From: Verrucomicrobiota bacterium | GTDB taxonomy: Bacteria; Verrucomicrobiota; Verrucomicrobiia; Verrucomicrobiales; Verrucomicrobiaceae | Direction of reading: 5' to 3' | DNA length: 64,000 bases | NCBI GenBank assembly: GCA_026397715.1 | Contig: JAPLUN010000409.1 | Coordinates: 1-64,000 of the forward strand | Shown here: positions 30,801 through 36,918 of the stretch, piece by piece | Layout: each line of letters begins with the position of its first letter | Numbering within the stretch: position 1 is the stretch's first letter | Made by a program: the position numbers and the translations under genes | Notes under the pieces: generated by a model | Seen by the model: the letters and a program-made list of their open reading frames with translations, nothing else | Databases searched by the model: none | Told to the model about the DNA's origin: nothing

Positions 30801-33800
30801 GGGTGGCGATGGCGCTGGTGCCCGTCAAGGCAAAGCTGCCCTGCACCTCGCCGCCATTAAAGGCAAAGGTGGAGGTCGCGCCCAAGGGATTGACACCCGC
30901 TGTTTTGTTGAGAATCAGCCTACCTTGGACGAGGGTGGTGGCTCCAGTGTAGGTATTGGCCGCGCCAGCCATTGTGAACGAGGCGTCTGGATGGATGCCG
31001 ATGTTCCAAGCAATCTTGCCGCCAGCCGCTGCATTCTCGGTGATTGCGCCATTCCAAAGCGTGGAGCCGTAACCGCGGAAGCTGATCGTTTGGGTCGCTG
31101 CCGTGGTTCCAGCTTCAGCGTTGACGAAGTTCCCATTGACGGTGAGGAGCGCTCCATTTTCCAGGTTGTTACTGATCGTCCACTGGTTGTTGCCAGCCGT
31201 CTTTGTCACGCTGTTATTTAGGGTTATCGCATTCTGCCCAGCAAATACGCCGGTCGAGTTGTTTCCCTGAACAGTTACAGCAGTGGTCAGCGCACCACCG
31301 AAGGCAAAGATGCCACCATTGTTGATATTGATCGCGCTGGCAGCACCGATGCCATTCGCCGTAAGGCCCAGCAAGCCACCGTTTGAACTGATGGCACCAG
31401 TGAAGGTGTTCGCGCTGGCTGGATTGAGTATCCACACACCACCGTCGGCTTTGGTCACGGCCAAAGTGTTTGCACCGTTACCCAAAACAGAAGTGACGAC
31501 GTTGTTGTCCGTGTTGGTCCCACGAAGCTGCAAGGTCAGTGCAAAGGCTCCGGTTTGACTATTGGTAATGCTGGAAAGACTCAGCGCGCCGCTGCCCGAA
31601 CTATCAATGGTGTAAGTACGTGCGGCAGTCATGGCCGGCGTAAAGGTAATTGGGCGCGATGATGTCTCGCCCGAACCTACGTAGAGCAGGTTGAGAGCAG
31701 CGTCACCGTTCCAGTTGAACGTGCCGCCACTGGCGCCAAGGCTGCTGCTTGCTGTACCACTGGCATTACCCAGAGAAGTGACGATCAGAGAACCATTATT
31801 CAGAATGGTGTTGGCCGTGTAGGTGTTCGCATTCCCAACGATGAGCGTGCCGGCTCCGCTCTTCGTAAGCGTGCCACCCGCACCGCCGGAAATGACGCCG
31901 GAAACTGTGGCGAAATCGAGATTCGTGGTGCCATTGTCATCCACCTGAATGGTGCGTGCCGCAGTGCCGAGGTTGATCGGATTGATCAACTCGACATCCG
32001 CCAGCGCGGTGGTGGAACTAAGGATGAGGGTGCTGCCAGCCGTGGGTGCCGTACCGAGAGCGAGGGTTGCACCGGAACTGAGATTCACAGTGAGCTTGGA
32101 AGTGCTGGCAGCAAAACCACCGATGCCGGTGAATTGCACCTGACCGGCTCCCGTGCCGAGATTCATGGCGAAGGTCCCGGAGGTTTGCAGAACGCCGCCG
32201 TTGAGGGTCAGGTTGCTGTTTGCCGAGAGCCCTTGAATGAGAGAAGCCTGCGCAGCCACCTGGAGGGCGCCACCAGTGATTGTCGTCGCACCCGCGTAGG
32301 TGTTGGAACTGGTGGGATCAAGAATCCAGAGACCAACGCCGGACTTGGTCAGCGCAAAGTTTGCGTTGTTCAGCAACGGCACGAAACGGTTGTCACCGGT
32401 GGACGTACCCGCGAGGCCGAGCGTGGCTGTGCCCGAGCCGGCATAGGCGATTGCGTTCGTGTTGTTGAACACGAGCGTTGCATTGTTCGCAGAGCTGGCT
32501 GCTGCGGTGTTGTTCCCAAACTGGCCCGAGGAGTCAATGGTGCCAGTGGCACCACCGGTGATCGTGAACAGACGGTCAATGGATACGGATGGGGTCTGTG
32601 TGGTCTGGAAGACGCTGGTACTGGCTCCAGTGTAAAGGATGGTATTGGCACCGCTGGCAAAGACGATACTGGCCTGATTGGTGGCTGTGCTCGTGTTATC
32701 ACCGCGTCCAATACTGCTGGCGACGCCAATGTTGGCGAGGGTCGTGGCTGCAATCGTACTCGCTCCTGTACCAGTGAGTGTGAGCGGTCCAGTGAAGGTG
32801 TTGAGGCCGGTCAGTGTTTGTGTGGCAGTCCCCGTCTTGGTGAGCGCCACCGTGCCTGCTCCGTTTTGAATGATGCCCGAGAAAATGCCGGCGGTATTGC
32901 CACTGCCAATCGCGATGGTCGAGGTCGTGCCAGCATTACCGTTAGTGACAGTGCCCGCACCGGCAAGGGCATTCAAGGGCAGTGTGGCCGTGCCTGAGAC
33001 GACTGGCGTGGCCGAGACGTTGACACCATTGACATCCAAAGTGGTTCCCTGACGCACTGTCAGGTTCATGTTGGTAGCACCTAGGGTGGTGGTGGCACCC
33101 GACAGGCGCAGAGTGCCCTCATTCACATTGATCGTGGACGCTGCTCCTGCATTAACCGCGTTTAAAACCAAGGTGCCCGCACCATTTTTGCTAAATCCAC
33201 CGGTGGTACCAACAAGGATCGGAGTTGAGAGTGTGAGGGTATCGCTGGCAGTATCTGTGCGGAAGACAAGTTCCGCAGCCCCACCGCTGGTGATCCCAGT
33301 GCCACCTGAAATAGTGGAACTGAAGCCACCCGTCTGCAGGATGCCACCGGACACGGTATTCCCGCCATTCTGAAGCGTTAGGGTCTGTCCAGATGCCAAG
33401 GTGAGCGCCCGTGCGCTGGAGAATTTAATACCCGCGTTGATCGTAGCGGTGGTCTGAGCGGTCACGTCGCCGGTTACGAAGTATGGCAGCGTGTTGGCGG
33501 TGGTGAGCGCGGCACCGCCAGCAAACGTGCTGTAGGTGGCCGCTGCCGCCGTGGTGGTGCCGCCGAGGAAGTCCGCACCATTGAAGTAAGCGCGGGCACC
33601 GACAATGCCGTTAACAAGGGTGTTGCCGGTAGTGAAGGCAATGCTGTTGGTGCCAGGGCTCGCCGGGACGACCAAGTTCAAGCTCGTTCCCGTCGCTGGG
33701 ACGACCATCGAACCGAAAGTCAGAGTGTTGGTGCCACTCGCACCAGGGGTGATCTGCACGGTGCCGGCACCTGCGGTGACGGAGAGGATGCCTGCTGTCT

Positions 33801-36423
33801 GCGTGCTGCCCGTAGAGAACGCCTTGTAGTTGAGCGTGCCGCCTGCAAAACCGTTGTTGCGGATTGTGTCCGCAGCGAAGACGACGTTGGTCAGACCGCT
33901 GAGCACTGGGGATGCTGCCGCAGCCGCCAGCGGGTTCAACTGCACCGTGCCGCCCGTGATTGTAAGTGGCCCGCCGAAGTTCGGACTGCTCGTAGGGGTG
34001 ATGGTGACACCACTGGCCACACCACCGACGGTAACCGTGCTCCCCGTGGTGCTGGCAAGAGTCACCACGGTGCCGCTGGTGATGGCGCTGATATACCAAC
34101 TGCCGGTAAGGCCCGTGCCGGTGACCTGCTGGCCGACCACCAGGTTCGCCGTGCTGCCAAAGGTCAGGGTGGGCGCGGTCGTGGTGCCAGCGCTGACCGC
34201 CGTGGTCGCGATCCCCGTAGTCGCGCCAGTGACCGTGCCCAGGACGACCGTCGAACCTGTGCTGGTCAGATTCTGGCTCGTCGTGAACTGCGTGGGGCTG
34301 ATGATCTGGCTGATCACGGTACTGAACGGAACCCCCGTGCCCGAGATCGGCTGCCCGACCACAAGGCCAGTGGTGCTGGTCGTGGTGATAGTGCTCGATG
34401 CTGTGGTCCCAACCGCCGTGATACCAAAGGCGGCATTTGCCGTGCCGATAGTGCTGGAAGTTGTTCCAGGGCTGGAAATCTGCCACAAGCCGGAGTCATA
34501 CTTTGTGACGCCTGCACCCACGGTGGTGTTCGTGATGATTCCCTGGATGTCGTTCGTGTTCGTATTGGCACCACCGAGCACCAAATTCTTGGCACCTGTA
34601 CCATTGTTGACAATGTTGGGCTGGACAACAAGCGCACCTGTGCCGTTGCTCGTCAGGATGTTGTTCGTGGCATTGAGCAGGAGCACCTTGTTCGTCCAAG
34701 TCTGCGCCGCACCCGTATAGTTGAGCGTACCACCGCCGAAGACCACGCGGCCGGTGCTCACCGCATTCGTATTGTCATTGAGTGCCCCGATGCTGCTGAT
34801 GTTGAGTGTGCCAGCGTTGACGTTGGTGGCTCCGGTGTAGGTGCCAGCCGTTCCCTGAATGGTAAGGGTGCCCGTACCTGCCTTGGTCAAAACGATCGAT
34901 CCGGTGCCCTGAGTAGGCTCCAAGATGTTGCCCGTCAGCACCATTTCACCCGTTGAGGTCAGTGTGAGAGTGCGGGTCGTGGTTTCAGTGGGGCGGCTGA
35001 TGTTTGCATTGACGGTCATCGTTCCGTTGCTGGCGTTTGCGAGGGCTCCCGTGCCCCCGTTCGTCCATGTAATTGTTCCGCTAGGGCCGCTAAAGCTGGA
35101 GTTGAACCCGTTGCGTCCGTTCACTTGGAGGTTGGCGTTCAAATCCATCGAAATGTTCCCGAAGGTAATCGTCTGGTTGATCGGATTCGTGGTGTAGTTT
35201 CCAATGCTGTGATCAACAGTGATACCGTTGCTGTTTCCACGGACGCGGAAGCCGATGGTGCCCCAGTTCGTCGTGTCTGATCGGATTTCAAGGCCCTGGG
35301 TCGTTCCCGCACCATTCAAATCCACCGATCCCACTGCGCCAGTGGTGACTGAGCTGAAGCCGAGCGCCGAGGGCGTTGATACACGAACGGTGCCGCTGTC
35401 AATACGCATCGTTTGAGCGAAGCTGTTATTGCTGTTCTGCAGCCAAAGGGTGGAGGCGATGGTTGTTCCACTCTTGATGAAGCGATCTGTCGCGTTATCG
35501 GTCCCCAAAACTCTGCCGCTAACAATCCAGTTCCCGTTGCCGAAAAGAATGTTTGCGGCACCGGTGCCCAAATTCAGATTCCCACTGAGGGTGGTGATGC
35601 CATGGGTCGCCACAGCGCGTCCCTCGGTAGCTGCATTCCCCAAGGTGAGGTTGCCAGCCAAGGTGTTGTAGCCAATGCTAACAACGCCACCGCTCGCATT
35701 CGCCGTACCCGGACCACGACCCGCAACTGAAATCTCTCGGGTGAAATTGATTATCGAACTGGAGCCATCCAGAACAAGTGTCCCACCGGAGTATCCCGGG
35801 TTCCCAGTGCCGGCAATCCCAGTGATAGAGATGGCTGTGGTGCCAGTGCCAAGTTGACCTTGGCTGGTCACCACAAGATTCCCACCTTTGATCGCAACAT
35901 CTCCTGACAGCCCCGTGTTAGCGCCACCGAGAACCAAAGTTCCGTTACCCGTTTTGGTAAACCCCGAGGTACCCGCAAGCGAGGCAGAAATCGTGGCACG
36001 ATTTGTTCCCAAGCCACTGTTGTTCACCGCAAGCAAGGGTGAGGTAACCCCAGAAGGTGCCGTGAGCGTCAGAATATTGCCACCGCCTGCAATGGTGTAA
36101 CCACTGGAGTTGAAGGTAAGCCCACCCGCTGTGATCGGCCCGCCCAGCGTCACAGTGCCTGCGGTGCCGGTGAAGATGGCGATGTCCGTGCCATTGATCC
36201 AAGCTGCATCCGTGGCGACGCCATTCCACCAATTCGGCGAAGTTATATCCCAAGTGCCTGTGCCACCCAGCCCGCCACCCGTGGTCACATTGCCGAGCGC
36301 GGTGCTGTCCTGATCCCAATAAAGCGTCGCGGCCTGCAAGGGCTGTCCGATCTGCCAGGAGAAGATCAAGAGAATCATCGAAAGGCCGACGGTTTGTCTG
36401 TAGGCGCGTAAGAGCATTAACAT
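15865..36423 (-). CDS. Giant autotransporter-associated beta-strand repeat protein, N-terminal and central part (6852 aa)
   Basis: Signal peptide MLMLLRAYRQTVGLSMILLIFSWQIGQPLQA; mature start ATLYWDQDST...GTGTWDITSPNWWNG; very many GxGTLxLxGxNTYTGxTTVxxGTLxL modules; stops at IRRLTNTTLNI without any C-terminal anchor. Confidence 0.93.
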   Translation of the reverse strand: MLMLLRAYRQTVGLSMILLIFSWQIGQPLQAATLYWDQDSTALGNVTTGGGLGGTGTWDITSPNWWNGVATDAAWINGTDIAIFTGTAGTVTLGGPITAGGLTFNSSGYTIAGGGNILTLTAPSGVTSPLLAVNNSGLGTNRATISASLAGTSGFTKTGNGTLVLGGANTGLSGDVAIKGGNLVVTSQGQLGTGTTAISITGIAGTGNPGYSGGTLVLDGSSSIINFTREISVAGRGPGTANASGGVVSIGYNTLAGNLTLGNAATEGRAVATHGITTLSGNLNLGTGAANILFGNGNWIVSGRVLGTDNATDRFIKSGTTIASTLWLQNSNNSFAQTMRIDSGTVRVSTPSALGFSSVTTGAVGSVDLNGAGTTQGLEIRSDTTNWGTIGFRVRGNSNGITVDHSIGNYTTNPINQTITFGNISMDLNANLQVNGRNGFNSSFSGPSGTITWTNGGTGALANASNGTMTVNANISRPTETTTRTLTLTSTGEMVLTGNILEPTQGTGSIVLTKAGTGTLTIQGTAGTYTGATNVNAGTLNISSIGALNDNTNAVSTGRVVFGGGTLNYTGAAQTWTNKVLLLNATNNILTSNGTGALVVQPNIVNNGTGAKNLVLGGANTNTNDIQGIITNTTVGAGVTKYDSGLWQISSPGTTSSTIGTANAAFGITAVGTTASSTITTTSTTGLVVGQPISGTGVPFSTVISQIISPTQFTTSQNLTSTGSTVVLGTVTGATTGIATTAVSAGTTTAPTLTFGSTANLVVGQQVTGTGLTGSWYISAITSGTVVTLASTTGSTVTVGGVASGVTITPTSSPNFGGPLTITGGTVQLNPLAAAAASPVLSGLTNVVFAADTIRNNGFAGGTLNYKAFSTGSTQTAGILSVTAGAGTVQITPGASGTNTLTFGSMVVPATGTSLNLVVPASPGTNSIAFTTGNTLVNGIVGARAYFNGADFLGGTTTAAAATYSTFAGGAALTTANTLPYFVTGDVTAQTTATINAGIKFSSARALTLASGQTLTLQNGGNTVSGGILQTGGFSSTISGGTGITSGGAAELVFRTDTASDTLTLSTPILVGTTGGFSKNGAGTLVLNAVNAGAASTINVNEGTLRLSGATTTLGATNMNLTVRQGTTLDVNGVNVSATPVVSGTATLPLNALAGAGTVTNGNAGTTSTIAIGSGNTAGIFSGIIQNGAGTVALTKTGTATQTLTGLNTFTGPLTLTGTGASTIAATTLANIGVASSIGRGDNTSTATNQASIVFASGANTILYTGASTSVFQTTQTPSVSIDRLFTITGGATGTIDSSGQFGNNTAAASSANNATLVFNNTNAIAYAGSGTATLGLAGTSTGDNRFVPLLNNANFALTKSGVGLWILDPTSSNTYAGATTITGGALQVAAQASLIQGLSANSNLTLNGGVLQTSGTFAMNLGTGAGQVQFTGIGGFAASTSKLTVNLSSGATLALGTAPTAGSTLILSSTTALADVELINPINLGTAARTIQVDDNGTTNLDFATVSGVISGGAGGTLTKSGAGTLIVGNANTYTANTILNNGSLIVTSLGNASGTASSSLGASGGTFNWNGDAALNLLYVGSGETSSRPITFTPAMTAARTYTIDSSGSGALSLSSITNSQTGAFALTLQLRGTNTDNNVVTSVLGNGANTLAVTKADGGVWILNPASANTFTGAISSNGGLLGLTANGIGAASAININNGGIFAFGGALTTAVTVQGNNSTGVFAGQNAITLNNSVTKTAGNNQWTISNNLENGALLTVNGNFVNAEAGTTAATQTISFRGYGSTLWNGAITENAAAGGKIAWNIGIHPDASFTMAGAANTYTGATTLVQGRLILNKTAGVNPLGATSTFAFNGGEVQGSFALTGTSAIATPITLGGDPATFSGGNSIELSAATALSLAASRLLVNNISGGSLTITGNISNTAASTLTVLGSGTTTLNGIYAAGTGANALTYSGTGTFTSTGANTATGALTVNRGAVTLSGPNGAWTAGTFTLNAGTLTLDNSVNNNSNRLFDTGAISMVGGTLSLIGNTTAEVAGALTVTGPSSINMSGVGTNSLTFASVTFTGSPAALDISGVTGLGTSNQIFFTTSTGLGILPATSGIVSKVMIAGDFVSYNHDGTNPNANGLQAFTGYNTGSINTAPATATMSVNASTGLTASRTINALKITGTGLTVGTAGRTLTLTAGNILNTGGNNAITAAQITGGQTLFLQTDSGTTLDLNGALVGQTIQKTGAGQLNLNAAQFYNTTTNIAGGTVRLNGGMNTLFAAGSATPGTLSLDVGTTLDLNGNTQYVGALNSYGSGLPGTSGTVTSTTGTPTFVTRDGGSFGGQITGGINFVKTGANAQTFAMAQTYTGTTSILGQTITLENDGALTNTSAIDINYAGLTLSNNTNLQTQNNNRINDAAPITLRGGTITYTGRVGTIATETFGAISLAQGSNTITATPTAGSSAFSSVDLTFGALTRTAGSTINFTGTNLGQQGNNARIVFASAPAVVGGGILGAWAVANQTDYAAYNAGQGVGVVGQGGYTGYNSQNIGTANTVPLAGVFASGSITNLNATAAASTLLPSGTTTTGLLRIGGAFTNDILFTGASDVLNLELGGILRSDNANNTTIGTTGTRGIITSGTSELITYNNQGTLTINSAIQGALALIKDGASILSLTNDYTGNASAYSGGTIVNRGTLNLNGAAGAVVIPGNLTINGGVTGGGSTVAMITNAGQIATTSNVTINGQGTLTLVGNNTLNSVTFNNIGGNVNTPTINVGGILTLSSSSPITATSSNAATTAIITGGTVALASGANTFSIAPIAVGGVTYTTVQPTLTIASIIANGASPSSISKTGDGILLLSGANTYTGGTTVGGTSGGLMLGSNAASIITAGTGLNANAILSGPAGTGSVSMASGTALLTNDTDRTLANPITFLGTPTFRNTTTGTTRTITLNGSITTPTGALTVNVDNPNLTAAFVGPITTAGSLTSVTKTGLGNLIINLTGAGAIPISLNDGGTLGLLTDGDGDVQNDVINVGAITMTASPPTISIGRAGQTVLWNQAINKIITPTSFSSLASGLTVNNANQYQLALSDGVALSTIAATPVFNVATANNSNTNDGLVLSGIVSGGATGASNVVLTKSGAGTLALTGVNTFGGSSAIIDVTAGILSVNANSGLGEASNVVRLSANSGTQGLRLAGGTTYTLTGRTINLNAATVGIDVAANTTATIDTAFTFSAAANALQKNDFGTLIITANNSTRTGTTTIAQGVVQIDNVNALGSGQINVAAPGTNTSQGGGALWLTNNINLASPINLATGGGNGFGINNTGAVFSASGNNTLSGSITNTSAVGYILGAASGATLNITAGAMANTNSPTFNAVGTGIINLASYTPNTAAFSKIGTGTLNLTGTASSTAAITVTQGTFNISGAGQLTGATGNITVNNNALLNIDDTTGGPLLRIAGTRAVGLTNGSLTYTANGAAVSAQAFGALTSSWGANTLTLNNGGGSNATLTFASLAAIGGGSVLSLNSAQTFNGTTNQLIFTALAPQTAGIIARTVIKDGAGTNFATQSAAAAAVTAFSAYTVSNGTGTGGDLAFTNVNGGTAYGINASNVAGVFSATTTYNVTGDTAALSNPGLNGRTLNALRIDGANTDVTFATSGGNQLTLTSGNLLSTAAGQTIGNATLVGLNSAPVINFGAVEGGLLVDTGADLTVNAAIAGTVNMTKGLNGNLTFNTKQFFNTSTSYFTINGGTVTLAGGENTLWQGAQGGTAGQNLAVGPGATLNLGANAQMVGQITSPNRTAFAGTGGVITGTNLLISADTQGTTAGWGGSIQGTGLVFNKAGSTGTVFFSNNTYTGATIITGGTLTLQDEGRLSATSGIALNGGSLTITEAGTMSNADRVNNAATISMRGGVLTYTGRDSINSTETLGDILIAEGGNNIVMNNGAVGVVRSAVLSLGNITNSNGAMLLLNSMSGQMGTAARMTATNGASLLVNGIVPWMNSGGADLVSYVAPTAGNLSGGFAALNQPGYQGYDGTVLPAANNATGNYKVATTAINLPTGGLNVNALALNPGAAQTFTYANSTDILNLTAGLLVKSGAFSTTIGSAVDSGRLTAGGTPDSVADTLNLVLTSAAANIINSRIVDNGADPLRLTYTGYNASTLEIRNGGNTYTGGTVVNTPNGSQTNGIMDLNVTGATGANGNSAIPLATTVADSLIINGGNVRLLQANQINFGITPILRGQFAILQLNNNNQTLAGLAFENNGGTTAPSVTTGTGILKLTGGITAISSNVGTVSTISGAGTGGIALDLNGANRTFNVAPVTVNGNTTVANVTPTLAISAPIGDSAVSGAGMNKTGNGLLQLSGASLFGGGVNVQAGGLAVGGSTNVTTRDGTTGIVSAFANGPIGTGALTIGAAGTYLTSTGANTLSNALVLSGTQITLKGTNNLTIQGNNTTTTLLGNTTVTVDAPQAVLALNMLLDDGGNGYGITKEGLGTLLLGSNNTFKGGVTVNAGTLTLAGLNDNSTAPVFSGTLATIGNGGLLSLQNNGTANNGVISYANNIVINGSLAAASLNVGNNGANTGNTIAINDLQLNGGQILNVSSANGYTLRLVNISGDTVGGAAPMINVASGSTVVVFGWSGDKPVNVGQGNLLFTDQVQIGTTTTLSSGAPIVLNGAYPIQINSAVLTGANMTSYGYSSGGLNGAFAQLAAAPTATVSQAFSGVGFSGSNMFINQLSDGTIAYRPAATAATFTNGAAAYSGFVNITTGGNYTFRSGSDDGLALYLDGVAVASDGTFGHGLSDLANVTLNLTSGYHSIVYKVTNAGSSGGFRLFYSGADTGNSFQSIASSNLFGTLAAPTAANGYNGAAIINNAYYLGNGTTATLDSFGTQFGAVVAPQAANQIDTAGTQGAGTFSMVLGNSSILNVTNGASGSFGTGWFGADGLISIGTGAIIATTNVGTAASAGTLNLIGTITQSGTGLVTGTGASGALIKAGQGTLILGGNNATAGTFTGDLAIQDGTVMLNHVGALPSGLVTVSGTTLTAQAAATTAAGSSVITGITSTASMQQGMAVTGTGIPNGAYIVSVDSASQITISQGATASGSITNLVGATNGMLDVNGLSISKALTINGTGTAPLSGNFKGAIWNSSATAATLSGAITLGSASSIGGYGDLTFSSNITGAFALTKTGTNNLTLSGSGNSFTTLAVNLGTLKLGDAGALSDTTNGTTLSTGAVLDLNGMTIGAEPITIAGAGFGGSGTLSGVGTVSSLAALINSSSTAASLAGPVVMSAATSIGGSRVNALSGVTSGDITLSGVVSGAFTLTKVGTNNLTLTAANTYGTATTGTTTINQGSITLSGSGTLGIFGTTATTLNNATYTGITPDVKLSLDNTGTASSARLGTRGLTLNGGLLEILGNSSTAVNEALATDAQIAINVGYNLISLDNNGANLRITTAGTGTLSRANGATLFIRGDALGQGTGATNTNIILATTTAPTNFQTFLGQAGANGTTNKQILPWAIADTSSTSNGTTATTQFLVNDGATNGLRPLNTSTEMATAFTANANMRVTGALNSGAAATGVTSNSVNSITFENAGPFTVNAFRNLQVESGGILAKTSSSITGAGTLTTTAATTAWTIHTMGSSTTLTLDVALGGRVAPTTGGFFKSGDGKVLLNSTTGNSYTGATIINLGTVEIAAGAPDNAIFYRFATAPLINANTTTANNDALVMTGGLLELNGNNQIFGDLLSRNSTPGSGGIINNAGSLATFITNVGTARDWTGQINGNLNFIKTGGTQLNLRDNNQFTGNATFMGSITTLVDQGRLSGMAAGDTISIRNSLLRWDDSGIQAMSNRISSAVAVNLDGGAFEYISRSGTVGSVTLGNLSVTGGNAVIRANVGNSGLGQATLNLGGTFSRSTGSTLTFTSGGGVLGNNPFVTATAAGLTANTSNIIGGWATVVTNDGTLAAVNAEFAKYDPATGIRQLNGIEQTTTLAAATSTSNVRFSGTQSVINGGQIINSLTLNGAASTVNFAAGTDTLTLASGGLLSGTDNAARTIGSTAVRGRLTTSGSELFLHNGANTLTINSDIGANGAGTFDLVMDAMAQVANTPTINLANANTYTGTAYSNGVLLLLNNQTGSGNAITGSLVVTGGTQSGGDTAGVGNATTRNLGSQQIADTATVTVRGGAAWDLNGFNETVSKLAFQSQGGFVTATNGPGSTFVISGIGTLTLTNTVDTISASALDDVRIVPMLSGRLALPSTATITVAQVAGGLTAVQGTTGQSNEQIGLAINSNILTSGTINKEGAGVLQLGGFSSQTLMVNVNAGTLVLGPSTGTAASNYVSTAINLANTGTILDMRGNSNIVVGTISGATGTFIKNFNVSTGATLVTGDSTSGTFAGTFLSDYTSGLLSVTKVGSGDWTLTGDSSGALLGTLTILGDAVLMDQATGKLGFVTTNLGRGGVLTLNGTGAISDRLGGTTSIQTTTADRVFNNRGGVLNYQGSSSSAVVENLNTVTNLAGQTQWNLTQNTGNQTRINLGTLSAQSAANTGNLVLNAGATGTLGGGAAGANRVTVFATTPTLVGTNPGTSGSVTNGIRPDIIGIDSTNTTGGFVTHDTNGFRLLTSAEYRSLLTSTTGAGVVLNGSMNNSTTLQVQDASNLFAGMAVSGTGIAANSVISSVAGNTITLSAATTGGLQTQRITFGATAAANFVTTVSNAIQQATTFQSLTLNNGGGVGYFSGGNLASTNSPSGQFYGLNGALNTLTITSGGVIANSGNTGFSGGSIISGANPMHFHVLGSGTTLSLGSTILGTGGIVKSDAGTAILSGRSYNTGATTVNNGTLQLGTGLGTNPLLVIPTATVATVADLNVNSGTFDLNGNTQAIRRLTNTTLNI
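21950..22330 (-). other. PA14-like domain embedded in the giant protein
   Basis: SGSNMFINQLSDGTIAYRPAATAATFTNGAAAYSGFVNITTGGNYTFRSGSDDGLALYLDGVAVASDGTFGHGLSDLANVTLNLTSGYHSIVYKVTNAGSSGGFRLFYSG: PA14-type FxSDDGxxLYIDG...GxHxIxxxYxxxGGxxxxxLxY pattern. Confidence 0.78.
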
Positions 36424-36453
36424 ATTGCTGGAAATTTGAACGGAGGGGGCTGA

Positions 36454-36530
36454 ATTATAAAGAATAATGCAGCTGCAGAATAAAGAATAATGGACAAAAA
36501 TGCCAAACTTTTGTTTGATTTTAAATCAAA
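36454..36530 (-). promoter_or_regulatory. Candidate promoter/operator region of the giant gene
   Basis: Perfect TATAAT on the minus strand (36454-36459), 30 nt before the ATG at 36423; 13-bp direct repeat ATAAAGAATAATG (plus strand, 36457-36469 and 36480-36492) flanking GCAGCTGC; inverted repeat TTTGATTT-T-AAATCAAA (36514-36530). Confidence 0.5.
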
Positions 36531-36918
36531 TAATTAATTGATTCCGAGGGCTTTGTAGGGATTTCAACTTGATCTCATTCACGGAAGACCGTCGCCCCAC
36601 GATTCAGCGTTGAGTTGCTTTGCCGACTGAGGTCTCTCCCACCTCGCTCCCAGTCACCAACTTTGCCAAATGTTGTAGACCAAATACAATCGAGTTTTAA
36701 AACTATCCACAACATTGTAAATAAATGTTTTATACATCTGTCATGCCATCTACCACATGAATTGCCTTGCGAGTGTGATTCTTAAAAGTGTTATTTTGGC
36801 TCTTTGAAAGTAAAGTTTTGCGCTGTCCAAATCTAGGGAATTCAACTGTAGGACTTATCCTCTATCTGTCCCTCCGGCATGGCGCAAACTGATCATCGCG
36901 CCATTTTCGTTCCGCAGC

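Noticed and set aside
29731-31221. 496-aa plus-strand ORF
   Set aside because: Antisense shadow of the giant gene, same compositional signature as the others.
8370-36423. Possible satellite DNA or CRISPR-like nucleotide repeats in the giant gene
   Set aside because: Repetition is at the protein level with diverged DNA; I saw no conserved direct repeats with unique spacers.
36879-36904. ATGGCGC ... GCGCCAT hairpin after the coiled-coil gene as a terminator
   Set aside because: The loop is 12 nt and no T-tract follows on the minus strand, so it is not called.
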